Virus record (IMG/VR): IMGVR_UViG_3300047494_000194
Coordinates: 1-45,333 of that record
From: a virus
Strand: one strand, 5' to 3'
Length of the DNA: 45,333 bases
Part shown: positions 26,135 through 33,682 of the stretch, in pieces
How positions within the stretch are numbered: the first letter of the stretch is position 1
Layout: each line of letters opens with the position of its first letter
Program-made: the position numbers and the translations under genes
Notes under the pieces: generated by a model
Database searches by the model: none
Seen by the model: only the letters and a program-made list of their open reading frames with translations
What the model was told of the DNA's origin: nothing

Positions 26135-26271
26135 TCAACGATGCGGGAACTTCGGCTTGATGTGCTGGTTCATGTGCTGCCCGATGCTCGGTGCAGCAGC
26201 GTGTTTGTCTCCGGATCGTGACCCAGCGACGCGATCGCGCTGCTATTCACCGCCCGCATCTCAACCGCCAT
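26135..26271 (-). pseudogene. KTSC-domain gene remnant (internal deletion and frameshift)
   Basis: From ATG 26271 the frame gives MRAVNSSAIASLGHDPETNT, the start of a KTSC domain, and then runs out after 33 residues. In the next frame the downstream DNA gives AAPSIGQHMNQHIKPKFPHR, the normal end of the same domain, stopping at 26135. About 20 middle residues are missing and the two halves are out of frame. Complete KTSC proteins are ~60-70 aa and are often phage- or recombination-associated. The ATG overlaps the previous TGA. Confidence 0.6.
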
Positions 26272-26909
26272 CAGTAGAGAACGTGCGTCGTCGACGCATA
26301 CACCGAACCGCTCGCGGCCGCATAGCTCAGCGCGCCTGCGATGCCCGAGTAATCGAGCACCGTATAGGTTGTGGTCGCCAGCGAGCGGTAGGTCACCAAC
26401 GCCGTCAGGCCCGCCGTATGGCCGCCAGCCCACTGGAACCATAGCGGACTCAGCGTTACCATCCCGCCGCCCTTGCCAACCACATACTGCGCGGCCTCCT
26501 GCAGCCCGAAGTCGCCCGAGCGCACCAGGTCACCGTTGTTATGCGCGTAGGCGAAGGTCGCCGTCACGATACAGGTATTCAGCACACCTGGAGTCGTGCA
26601 GCTCACCGAAGACGGCGTCACCGTCTCGAGCGACGCCCCAATTCCCACTGTGATCGGAGCACTCGTCGAAACGGCCGTAAACGTCACACCGCTGCCGGTC
26701 GTGCTGCGTCCGTAAGCCAGCGTCAGCGAATAGGTCCCAGCCGAGTTCGAGCCGCTCGTCACCAGCAACGCCGGCGAACCCGCCGCCATGCCGTAAGCAA
26801 ACTCATCCGCGGCCGTCAGCCCCTGGAACGAGGTGCGGTTCTGCGCGAACGCCGCCGGCGCCGTCAGCAAGCCGATCAGTCCCAAAATCGAAATCAAAAT
26901 CCGTTTCAT
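26271..26909 (-). CDS. Sec-exported protein in the late block
   Basis: 212 aa with a textbook signal peptide (MKRIL, hydrophobic ~5-17, AFAQ cleavage ~20-23). The mature part is Ser/Thr/Gly-rich and beta-like, with one Cys pair (SCTTPGVLNTC ~104-114). The ribosome leader AAGGAGACACGATG is identical to that of the lipoprotein gene at 2981. It sits among head genes, so a surface or virion role is unclear. It could be a superinfection or host-surface-modifying product; no family recognised. Confidence 0.75.
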   Translation of the reverse strand: MKRILISILGLIGLLTAPAAFAQNRTSFQGLTAADEFAYGMAAGSPALLVTSGSNSAGTYSLTLAYGRSTTGSGVTFTAVSTSAPITVGIGASLETVTPSSVSCTTPGVLNTCIVTATFAYAHNNGDLVRSGDFGLQEAAQYVVGKGGGMVTLSPLWFQWAGGHTAGLTALVTYRSLATTTYTVLDYSGIAGALSYAAASGSVYASTTHVLY

Positions 26910-26963
26910 CGTGTCTCCTTTTTGTCATTTCCCGAAGCGAATCTGCTTCTCGCTTCTAGCTGC

Positions 26964-27428
26964 TCAGCCGCGAAAGCCGCCCAGCATCGCGCCGCCGCCG
27001 GGTTCTTCCCCGCCTGCCGCATGCGCCGGCCCTTCTCCGCCGCCGCCCATCGCCGCATCCATCGCCGAGTGCATCTCCTCCGGCGACTCATGCTCCTTCG
27101 TCTCGCTGTGCTCGCCGCCCTCGCTGATCGAGTGCGAGTGCATCCCCAGCCCGTCGTGGTGCGCGTGGAAGTGCGCCCCGCCGCCCATCATCTTGTGCGC
27201 GACGTGCGCCAGGGCGTGATGCCCGTCCGGATGGTCCATCGTCTCGCCGCCGGAGACGCTATGGAACGTGCCGTCGCCATGGTCGTGCAGCTCGTGCACC
27301 ACCTCGCCCTCACCCTCTTGCTTCCCGGCCTCCATCTTCGACTCGCCGCCCATCCTGCCGGCAGCCGCGGGCTTCTTCTCCATCGCCGGCATCGCGCCCA
27401 TCTTGCTCAGCCCGCCCAGGCCCGCCAT
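26964..27428 (-). CDS. histidine-rich, Gly/Met-rich protein
   Basis: 154 aa with many histidines (~45-100, e.g. HELHDHGDGTFHSV, HPDGHHALAHVAHKM, HFHAHHDGLGMHSHS) and Met/Gly-rich ends. No signal peptide is present. It should bind divalent metal such as Zn, Ni or Cu. The HGDGTFH core recalls a small phage-associated pattern, but I cannot assign a role. It overlaps the upstream gene by TAATG. Confidence 0.6.
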   Translation of the reverse strand: MAGLGGLSKMGAMPAMEKKPAAAGRMGGESKMEAGKQEGEGEVVHELHDHGDGTFHSVSGGETMDHPDGHHALAHVAHKMMGGGAHFHAHHDGLGMHSHSISEGGEHSETKEHESPEEMHSAMDAAMGGGGEGPAHAAGGEEPGGGAMLGGFRG

Positions 27429-27904
27429 TACTGGCTCACCGCGTCGGTCGCCGGAATCGCGCCGGAGTCGGGCTGCGCATCATGGAACTTGATCGCGTCG
27501 GCCTCGGCCTGCGTCGGCAGATTCGCAACCGGCCGCGTGTCGTCCGTCAGGCCCGCGCCCACGGACCCGGTCCAGGTCTCGGCCTCGCGGTAGCGCTCGC
27601 TCCCGCTCCCCTGCGCCTCAGGCGTCGCACCCACGTAAACGCGGCCGCTTGGCGCCAGGTACGTGGGAACACCGTGATCGAGCAGATACTCAATATCCGC
27701 GATCGTCGGCTTTTGTCCCTCCGGCTCGAACAGTGTATAGCCCTCCGGAACTCCATCGGCACCGACGATTTCGTTGGCAAACTCGACCAGCGCGGCGTGC
27801 ACCACCTTCTCGTGCCCCGCATACATGTGGATGATTCCCGCCGCCAAGAACGACTGCAACACCTTCGCCTTCGCCGCCACAAACTTCTCGCTCGCTTCAA
27901 ACAT
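27428..27904 (-). CDS. uncharacterised late-block protein
   Basis: 158 aa. N-terminal helices (~1-50) lead into a compact region with GVPEGYTLFEPEGQKPTIADIEYLLDHGVPTYLAPSGRVYVG; the C-terminus is acidic. TAATG overlaps on both sides show tight coupling with neighbours. No family recognised. Confidence 0.6.
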   Translation of the reverse strand: MFEASEKFVAAKAKVLQSFLAAGIIHMYAGHEKVVHAALVEFANEIVGADGVPEGYTLFEPEGQKPTIADIEYLLDHGVPTYLAPSGRVYVGATPEAQGSGSERYREAETWTGSVGAGLTDDTRPVANLPTQAEADAIKFHDAQPDSGAIPATDAVSQ

Positions 27905-28239
27905 TAGCTTCCCTCCGCCACCTGCACCTGCTTCAAATTCGCCTCTTCCACCAGCCGCCGCACCTCGGCCGAGCTGCGCGCCTTCACCGGCCGCGCCTTC
28001 TCATCCCCGGCCGACGCCAGCACCAGGTTCTGCTTGACCCCGGAGAGCTCCGCCAGCAGCGTCACATATCGCTCCTGCATCCTCTCCAGATCGTGAAGAC
28101 GGCATCCCGCAACCAGCTCCGACGAGCTCAATTCCGTGCGGAAACGTTCCGCCTTCCGGTTCCAATGCCACGCGAACGCTGTCGCAAAGAACGCCCACAG
28201 GAAGAAGAACGACGCCGCATACCCCGCTACCTGGCCCAT
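27904..28239 (-). CDS. membrane-anchored coiled-coil protein
   Basis: 111 aa. One N-terminal transmembrane helix (~6-24, FFFLWAFFATAFAW) precedes a charged helix, probably a coiled coil (~28-105). It overlaps the terminase gene end by 13 bases. It could act at the membrane in lysis or superinfection control; the sequence alone does not say. Confidence 0.6.
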   Translation of the reverse strand: MGQVAGYAASFFFLWAFFATAFAWHWNRKAERFRTELSSSELVAGCRLHDLERMQERYVTLLAELSGVKQNLVLASAGDEKARPVKARSSAEVRRLVEEANLKQVQVAEGS

Positions 28240-29912
28240 CCCGACCTCCGTGCCTTCCTCGCTGCCTCAAACGCGATCATCGCCATGGCCTTCGTATGCA
28301 CCGGCTGACCCTCCAGCGCATCCCACTTCTCCTTCGCCTGCACCGACTTCGGGGCAGCGCCGCGCGGGTTCAACATGCTCTTCGCCCCATACCGCAGCGC
28401 GTCCAGCACGTCGTCCGCCTTGGTCGGCTGCTTTAGAACGTCTTCCGCGCGCCCTGGATGCTTGGTGTCCCGCACCGCCAGCGGCACCGCCTCGATCACA
28501 TCCCCACAGCGCGAGCTCACAAACAAAAGCGGGGTATTCACGCTGTAGCCGCCTACCTCGCCGTCGTCCTCGAAGTCGTCGCTCGTCCTGGTCGGCGAAC
28601 ACTTGCCGGCCAGCACATCCGCCGTTTTTTTCATCATGGCGTACAGAAACCGCCAGCCGCCGATGCGGTTGTTGTCCGGCTGCTCCGGATACGGCAGCCC
28701 CAGACGACGCCCCTCGTCCGCGATCGTGTCCTGCTGCGAGTGGCCCTTCGAATCCTTCTCCCAGGCGTCCTGCCCCAGGAAGTACCGCGTGATGTACTTC
28801 CGCTCCGGCTCGGGCGTCAGGTTGCCCATCATCCGCACCAGATCGCCTTCTTCCGTCTCCTGAATCGTCAGGTTGCGGTACACCACCACCACCGTCACCG
28901 CGTCCGAGATCTCGACGTCGAACACCTGCGCAAACCGCTGCGGGTTCACCTTTCCGCTCACGAACCACTGCACAGAGGCGTGATGCACAAAGCCTGGATC
29001 GTGCGCCAGCCACCGGTTCCACCACGGCTGCACCAGCCGCTCTTCCTGCTCGGCCGAGAGAATCAGCCGGCTCTCGTCCCAAACGCCCGCGAAGTACTGC
29101 CCCGCGAAGCTGTCGAAGCTGCCCAGCAGGTGACCGGCCCGCAGACTCGGCGGAAGCGCGTTCATCTTGCGCCCCTCGCTCGTCTCGTCGATGAAGATCT
29201 CAAACCGCTGCTTGTCCGGCAGCGCGTAGAACTCATCCGGCGTGATCGGCCGCGTTGGATCCACTCGCGACGGCAGCCCCTGGAACCACATGAAGTTGTC
29301 CCAGCCAAACATGTGCACGAACGCGAAATTCCCCGCGCGCTCGTTCTTCCGGTACCGGCTCGGATCCTTCGTTCCCTGCGCGAACACCCGCCGCAGATAC
29401 TCCGTACCCACCCCGCCAGGGTTAAAGAACAGCCCCAGCTTGCAGTCGCCGATCGGCGCGTTTGGCCACCGGTTGGCCGTCTCGATGATGGTCAGCTCGT
29501 ATTCGCTGAACTGCTCCGCCTGGTCGACAAAGATGTCGTAGTACTCCGGACCCCACATCTTCCGGTCAACCGTCACCTGGTTCTCCGCAAAGATGAACCA
29601 GATGCTCGACTTGTTCGGCAGGTGAATCGCCTTATCCTGAGCCGAGTAGAACTTCTTCAGCTCCGGAACTTCCAGCCAGTACTTCTGGACGTGATTGACA
29701 TTCACGTCGTTCCACACCCGGCGCATGATCGCGCCAGGAGTCCCCGGGAGCGACAGGCGCCGGTCCAGCATAATGCGCCGTAGCCCGCCCGACTTGCCTC
29801 CCGCGCGAGCTCCGCCCCCGCCGATGATCTTCGGTGCGTTCAGTCCACGTTGGTAGAAAAGACGGCCGAGCTGCTCCTGCTTGGGCTGGTACTCGAGCTC
29901 GATCTCCGCCAG
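28227..29912 (-). CDS. terminase large subunit (TerL), probable non-ATG start
   Basis: 561 aa from CTG 29910-29912. Walker A is GGGGARAGGKS (~31-41, Lys40), and it lies before the first ATG (Met48), so the true start must be upstream. No ATG, GTG or TTG exists between the in-frame TAG at 29919 and that ATG; CTG with AGGTAGG five bases upstream is best. Walker B is DIFVDQAEQF (~126-136), where the usual DE is DQ. The nuclease has HDPGFVHHASV, RYFLGQDAW and the closing DDVLDALRYG signature. TerL cuts and pumps phage DNA into the prohead. Confidence 0.85.
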   Translation of the reverse strand: MAEIELEYQPKQEQLGRLFYQRGLNAPKIIGGGGARAGGKSGGLRRIMLDRRLSLPGTPGAIMRRVWNDVNVNHVQKYWLEVPELKKFYSAQDKAIHLPNKSSIWFIFAENQVTVDRKMWGPEYYDIFVDQAEQFSEYELTIIETANRWPNAPIGDCKLGLFFNPGGVGTEYLRRVFAQGTKDPSRYRKNERAGNFAFVHMFGWDNFMWFQGLPSRVDPTRPITPDEFYALPDKQRFEIFIDETSEGRKMNALPPSLRAGHLLGSFDSFAGQYFAGVWDESRLILSAEQEERLVQPWWNRWLAHDPGFVHHASVQWFVSGKVNPQRFAQVFDVEISDAVTVVVVYRNLTIQETEEGDLVRMMGNLTPEPERKYITRYFLGQDAWEKDSKGHSQQDTIADEGRRLGLPYPEQPDNNRIGGWRFLYAMMKKTADVLAGKCSPTRTSDDFEDDGEVGGYSVNTPLLFVSSRCGDVIEAVPLAVRDTKHPGRAEDVLKQPTKADDVLDALRYGAKSMLNPRGAAPKSVQAKEKWDALEGQPVHTKAMAMIAFEAARKARRSGWAR

Positions 29913-29918
29913 ACGCGC

Positions 29919-30272
29919 CTACCTTGCCAGGATGACGGCGCCGCTGCTCCCCGGATCCGTCGCGAAGCTCAGCCGCGCAAACGGCCCGATGCAGCGGAAG
30001 ATCCCCGCCGTGCCGGCCGCCACCGTAATCGCATCCGGCGTCTCCGAGTTCGTCAGCGCCTGGAAGTCCGCGTCGACGTCGTCCGGCGATACCTGCACCA
30101 CGGCCGTCACATTCGACCGGTTGAACACCGTCACCAGGTCAAAGCCGCTTGCGTCCCGCCCGATCGCCACTGCCGGCGTCGTGAACGGCGCAGAACCCAG
30201 GGTCCCGCTCACCAGCGTCTGCTGCTCCCCAACCCCCAGCTGCGTCGCGCGCCCTGCAACGTATTGGCTCAC
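29919..30272 (-). CDS. small protein between terminase subunits, structural-like
   Basis: 117 aa, GTG start overlapping the upstream TGA. It is beta-rich with a C-terminal GPFARLSFATDPGSSGAVILAR pattern that recalls small virion proteins. It lies directly before the large terminase, whose start follows its stop by six bases. Function unproven. Confidence 0.6.
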   Translation of the reverse strand: MSQYVAGRATQLGVGEQQTLVSGTLGSAPFTTPAVAIGRDASGFDLVTVFNRSNVTAVVQVSPDDVDADFQALTNSETPDAITVAAGTAGIFRCIGPFARLSFATDPGSSGAVILAR

Positions 30273-30430
30273 AGACCGTCACGCCTCGACGCAATCACGA
30301 ATGCCTGGCCAAACTGGTACGGCTGAATCTGCCCCGCCGCCAACAGCTCGCCCAGCTTGCGCAAGCCCTTGCGCCCCAGCGCCGCGATCTTCTCGTTTTC
30401 CCTGAAAATATTCAAACGTCTACCCCCCAC
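30269..30430 (-). CDS. 53-aa protein downstream of small terminase
   Basis: GTG 30430 overlaps the end of the small terminase gene; TTG 30415, with GGGGGG seven bases upstream, is an alternative giving 48 aa. The frame is MGGRRLNIFREN..., a basic amphipathic helix with ALGRKGLRKLGELLAAGQIQ, ending RRDGL. Its stop overlaps the next GTG. Unbroken coupling on both sides and sensible composition support a real gene. Function unknown. Confidence 0.55.
   Translation of the reverse strand: MGGRRLNIFRENEKIAALGRKGLRKLGELLAAGQIQPYQFGQAFVIASRRDGL
30415..30422 (+). repeat. single octamer B
   Basis: One AACGTCTA unit, with a weaker AATATTCA just before it, at the TerS stop. Same RRCGYYYA type as the arrays at 25596, 31986, 36785 and 37894, but a lone unit could be chance. 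Confidence 0.35.
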
Positions 30431-30998
30431 TCAAAATCGATTTGAACGAAACATGGAACGGATCGTCCTTCGTGCCATCAGGCCCCTGGCCCAGCAGCTT
30501 CTGGCGCTTTGCCAGCAGCTCATGCGCAGCCAGCCGGTTCGCAAACCGCACCTTGGTCTTGCGCACCAACGTGCCGTCCTCCAGCGTTCGCTCCGTCACC
30601 TCGAAGCCTGTCAAAGCCATCGCCTCATCGTCGCCCAGCTCCGTGACCGGCAGCAAAGATCCAAACGGGTTGAACATCCGCCGTGGATCGAAGGACGCCA
30701 GTTGGTCGATCCCGGCAAGCGTCCGCTCGGCCGAGATCTCGCGCTTCTCCATCGCGACTTTCGTCCGCGCCGCAATCGCCGCCGCAACCTTGACATTCTT
30801 CAACAGTCGCGAACCCTGCGAATCCGCCGTTTTCTTGCTGTAACCAGCCGCCATAGCGGCTTTCGTCGCATTGAATCCGTTCGCCAGGTACTCCAGCACA
30901 AACACCCGCTGCTTTGGCGAAAGTGCGTCCAGCGGATCGACCGGCGTAGCTTTCAGATCGGGCGCAATCTTCTTCTTCGCCGCCTTTTTAGCCGGCAC
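30420..30998 (-). CDS. terminase small subunit
   Basis: 192 aa. A Lys-rich tail (~1-15) is followed by the small-terminase HTH (LSPKQRVFVLEYLANGFNATKAAMAAGYSKKTADSQGSRLLKNVKVAAAI, ~26-75), as in Terminase_2 proteins, then an oligomerisation-type helical core. It binds packaging-start DNA and recruits the large subunit. Position just before the large subunit supports it. Confidence 0.85.
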   Translation of the reverse strand: MPAKKAAKKKIAPDLKATPVDPLDALSPKQRVFVLEYLANGFNATKAAMAAGYSKKTADSQGSRLLKNVKVAAAIAARTKVAMEKREISAERTLAGIDQLASFDPRRMFNPFGSLLPVTELGDDEAMALTGFEVTERTLEDGTLVRKTKVRFANRLAAHELLAKRQKLLGQGPDGTKDDPFHVSFKSILSGG

Positions 30999-31469
30999 CT
31001 ATTTGACGGCCTCGATCTTCATCGCCGGCGCGTTCATCTTCACCTGCAGCGCTCCGGCATACAGCACCGCGATCTTATCTTCAAGACTCTTCCGCAGCCG
31101 CTTCGGCAGGCCCATCAGCACCGCAAACACGTCGCCCACACGCTTATGCTTCGGCGGCGGAGGCACGTAGACCGGGGGCTTCTGCACCTCGAACAACCGC
31201 GGAAACAGCTCCGCCAGATTCTTCTCTTCGAGGAAGTTCTTCAAGATCGCCACGCCCACCTCGTCCACCGATGTCGTCGATCCGCGCGTCACCAGCACGC
31301 TCTTCCGCAGCCCGCTCAGCCGCTTCGATACCGTCGCGTTCGCTGGTACCGTCCCGCACTGGTCCACCAGGGCGATCAACTCCACCCGCTGCGCATCGAG
31401 CGCCACGCCCGCGGCCTCATACGCGTCGATCAGTGCATCCACTTCTTCAGGCGATTTTGGAATCTTCAT
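30999..31469 (-). CDS. uncharacterised early-packaging protein
   Basis: 156 aa from ATG 31469 (GGGGGATG upstream); ATG 31475 is possible. Helical N-terminus (IPKSPEEVDALIDAYEAAGVALDAQRVELIALV), a central stretch with TTSVDEVGVAILKNF and a Pro-rich KPPVYVPPPPKHKR segment. It overlaps the previous gene by 23 bases. No family recognised. Confidence 0.6.
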   Translation of the reverse strand: MKIPKSPEEVDALIDAYEAAGVALDAQRVELIALVDQCGTVPANATVSKRLSGLRKSVLVTRGSTTSVDEVGVAILKNFLEEKNLAELFPRLFEVQKPPVYVPPPPKHKRVGDVFAVLMGLPKRLRKSLEDKIAVLYAGALQVKMNAPAMKIEAVK

Positions 31470-32022
31470 CAGCATCCCCCACAATCCGAAAACTCGTACC
31501 GCCATACGCCGCCTTGCTGCGCAGCAGAATCGCCGCCCCCGTGAACGTCGCCCGTCTCAGCGTCCAGAGGTTCGCTCGCATATCGACCACATGCGCATCG
31601 GCCAGCTCGTAGCTCATGCCGAGCTCTTTGCCTTTGTCCGCACGCGAAGCGTCCAACACCGAACGAAGTTCCGGGAAATCCCTGGCGAAGAGGTAGCCGC
31701 TCACCATCAGCCGCTTCGCTTCCAGCTGCGCCCCGGTGATGATCCCGATCTTCTGCCTGGCGTTGTGCCCGTCCCACCCCGCTTTGTAATCTACCGCCAT
31801 GCCCATCAGGCTCGGCAGCGCCGCCTCGGCCGCCGCACGCGTCAACACCACGCGATGCCCGCGCGCCCCGCTGGGTGCCTTATCGCTCGCCTGGTCAACC
31901 AGCGTCAGGCATCCCCGAAACGCCAGCCGGTTCGGATGCCCGTGCACCACCGGCATCTCGATCGCCGCGCTAATCCGTTTGAGGCAGACCGCTTGAACGT
32001 CTGAACGCTTAGGCGTCTTCAA
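31447..32022 (-). CDS. prohead-protease-like protein (uncertain)
   Basis: 191 aa from TTG 32020-32022, overlapping the upstream TGA, with GAGG eight bases upstream. The pattern GHNARQKIGIITGAQLEAKRLMVSGYLFARDFPE then LGMSYELADAHVVDM, TFTGAAILLRSKAAY resembles a head-maturation protease, with candidate Ser137, His86 and His144. I do not have a firm family match. The first ~10 codons (TPKRSDVQ) fall in an octamer repeat array. Confidence 0.5.
   Translation of the reverse strand: MKTPKRSDVQAVCLKRISAAIEMPVVHGHPNRLAFRGCLTLVDQASDKAPSGARGHRVVLTRAAAEAALPSLMGMAVDYKAGWDGHNARQKIGIITGAQLEAKRLMVSGYLFARDFPELRSVLDASRADKGKELGMSYELADAHVVDMRANLWTLRRATFTGAAILLRSKAAYGGTSFRIVGDADEDSKIA
31986..32017 (-). repeat. 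phased octamer array C (4 units)
   Basis: Minus strand gives GACGCCTA, AGCGTTCA, GACGTTCA, AGCGGTCT in exact 8-bp tandem register at the start of the protease-like gene. Same family as the arrays at the par locus. Confidence 0.75.
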
Positions 32023-32243
32023 GCCGCAGGCCTCAGCTTGCGGATCTCGCGCCGCATCGCCCGCACGGCCTTCGCCTGGCGCGGATTGTGCGCGAGCTCC
32101 GTGCACTCCTTGTGCTCGTCCGCCAGGCACTCGCGCAGCAGCATCATGTGCTCCTGGTCGTAAAACTTCCGCGCCGGAACCTCCGTCTGCTCGTCGCAGA
32201 CATTGCAGCCGACACACTGCAGATCGAAGTTGACGACGATCAA
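32019..32243 (-). CDS. small zinc-finger-like protein
   Basis: 74 aa, ATG 32243 overlapping the upstream TGA (ATGA). Cys10, Cys13, Cys16 form a CVGCNVC knot, with one further Cys later (~39) and a basic C-terminus (RAMRREIRKLR). Probably zinc-binding; role unknown. Confidence 0.6.
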   Translation of the reverse strand: MIVVNFDLQCVGCNVCDEQTEVPARKFYDQEHMMLLRECLADEHKECTELAHNPRQAKAVRAMRREIRKLRPAA

Positions 32244-32740
32244 GCGGCCTGCTGCTCCCGCTGTCCCCGTCCCCAGGTCAACCCGTTCGACCGCACCAGC
32301 TTCCGCGCGTACCGCACGTCGGCCTCGCTCACCGCGGGGCCCACCGTCATCTTGTTCCGCCTGTCATGCTCGAAAGGCCACATGCGCAGCTTTGCCACCT
32401 CATGCCGTTGCCTGGAATCCATCAGCCCGATCGCCTCGTCCGCAGCCGATACCTCGCTGGCCGCCACCATCGTCGCCATGGTCAGCGTCGGCAGGCTCAC
32501 CCGCCCCGAGCTCACCGGCGGCAGATACCGGTAGCCCACGGTAACGCCGTTTCTGAGGACCTTCTCCGCCTGGCCCCGTGCCTCCAGCCGCTCCGCCAAC
32601 TCCCGCCGCACCGTCCGCTTGTCCCACTCGCGCCAGTCCGTCGCTGCCTGGTCGCACGCAAACAGCGCCACCGGCTCATACAACGACTGCCGGATCACGG
32701 CACCTCTTGAGCGAACGCGACGAGCGTGAATACGCGGCAT
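32240..32740 (-). CDS. first gene of late block, uncharacterised
   Basis: 166 aa from ATG 32740 with GGAGGATGT upstream. The N-terminus is basic (RIHARRVRSRGAVIRQS) and helical. It heads the leftward late operon, after a terminator-like hairpin. Could be a packaging or regulatory factor; no family recognised. Confidence 0.6.
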   Translation of the reverse strand: MPRIHARRVRSRGAVIRQSLYEPVALFACDQAATDWREWDKRTVRRELAERLEARGQAEKVLRNGVTVGYRYLPPVSSGRVSLPTLTMATMVAASEVSAADEAIGLMDSRQRHEVAKLRMWPFEHDRRNKMTVGPAVSEADVRYARKLVRSNGLTWGRGQREQQAA

Positions 32741-32790
32741 ACATCCTCCAGAAAACCCGGCAAATACCGGAGATAACGTGCAATAACGCA

Positions 32791-32816
32791 GAAAAGCCCA
32801 GCTTCGTGGGCTGGGC
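32791..32816 (-). terminator. intrinsic-terminator-like hairpin upstream of late block
   Basis: Minus strand: GCCCAGC-CCACGAA-GCTGGGC, 7-bp GC stem, 7-nt loop, followed by UUUUC. It lies between any leftward late promoter and the first late gene, so transcripts would stop unless antitermination occurs, as in lambdoid phages. Confidence 0.6.
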
Positions 32817-32831
32817 AAGGACTTGGGTTTT

Positions 32832-32926
32832 GGGCGCACTTTGGCTATACTCAGCCGGCCTGCTCAGGAGTGAGGCCTTCGTGATCCGATGTTCCGGGCG
32901 CACTCGTTTCAATTTTGGGCGTGCTG
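32832..32926. repeat. three GGGCGYRCT repeats, operator-like
   Basis: GGGCGCACT at 32832-32840 and 32896-32904, and GGGCGTGCT at 32918-32926, all plus strand. The last two are 22 bp apart, about two helical turns. Likely a regulator site; which protein binds is unknown. Confidence 0.4.
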
Positions 32927-33066
32927 AAAAGACGTTCCAGGAAAGAAAAGGCCCGCCCCCACCGAGGCGTGAGAACCAATGTACCCCACCGACCCGTTTT
33001 CCGCAAGCAACTTTCCGGCGCATCATCGCAAAATTAGGAAAATTACATACATGAGTCCCTTTCTGC

Positions 33067-33095
33067 TTTACAGGTAATCACCGCTCAAGTATATT
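33067..33095 (+). promoter_or_regulatory. sigma70-type promoter for gene at 33131
   Basis: TTTACA (33067-33072), exactly 17 bp, TATATT (33090-33095). The sequence is AT-rich against a GC-rich genome. The gene starts 36 bp downstream with ribosome site GGAGGA. Confidence 0.65.
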
Positions 33096-33130
33096 TATCT
33101 TCAGTGGCAGCTAGCCACCGGAGGAACAAC

Positions 33131-33682
33131 ATGCAAATCTACGGTAAGGTGAAGTGCGAAACGGAGAAAGCTATCCTGTTCAGCATCTACGATCAAACGA
33201 ACGAACTCCCCGAGGCGTTTCACGGGAAGGAGCTTTGGTTCCCTTTATCGCAGTGTCTGGGCGGAGTGCAGCGTCATACGGACGGCCTTCGCGGGGACGC
33301 GATCTTCGCTCCGCAGTACATTCGCGTTTCAGATGTCATCCTCTTGCTGAAGGCGAAAGAGTTAGGATGCTACGCCGAGCTGAAAGCTAAGTTCGATGCC
33401 GAGGCTGCCTCCCGTAAGGCTGCAGAAGATGAACAGGCGGCGGAAGTCGCCGAATATCTCGCGAACGAGACGGCCGGCGATCTTCGCCGTATGATCCAAA
33501 ATACACGAAATTCGATTGACGATCTCACCGCCGAAATCAATCGCACAGGTCGGTTTGCTGCATGGGGGCCGCTGAGCAAAAGCCAGATCGAACGCCGCCG
33601 CAAGACGATGTGTGGCTACGAAAAGAGCATGGCCATCTACGTGGCCCGTTTGGCCGCGAAGGAGGCCACCGATGCCGCGTAA
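33131..33682 (+). CDS. uncharacterised early-right protein
   Basis: 183 aa from ATG 33131 with GGAGGA five bases upstream. An N-terminal beta region (IYGKVKCETEKAILFSIYDQ...ELWFPLSQC) is followed by an acidic coiled coil (~75-130). It reads rightward from the strongest promoter in the area, between two leftward blocks, so it may be expressed in the lysogen. No family recognised. Confidence 0.65.
   Translation: MQIYGKVKCETEKAILFSIYDQTNELPEAFHGKELWFPLSQCLGGVQRHTDGLRGDAIFAPQYIRVSDVILLLKAKELGCYAELKAKFDAEAASRKAAEDEQAAEVAEYLANETAGDLRRMIQNTRNSIDDLTAEINRTGRFAAWGPLSKSQIERRRKTMCGYEKSMAIYVARLAAKEATDAA

Larger units (their letters stand above)
32741..33130. promoter_or_regulatory. divergent control region of late block and gene at 33131
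   Basis: No convincing gene lies here. It carries the leftward terminator-like hairpin at 32791, three GGGCGYRCT repeats (32832, 32896, 32918), a possible leftward -10 TATAGC (32843-32848, minus strand) without a good -35, and a good rightward promoter at 33067. The layout fits a late-operon switch. Confidence 0.55.

Noticed and set aside
29919-30272. Frameshift fusion of the 117-aa gene with TerL to supply its start
   Set aside because: The 117-aa protein ends naturally, its stop is followed by a ribosome-site-like AGGTAGG, and no slippery sequence is visible; a CTG start is simpler.
32676-33026. Leftward 116-aa frame over the late control region
   Set aside because: It covers hairpins, repeats and the control region, has no ribosome site and no protein-like pattern; the shorter gene from 32740 is better supported.
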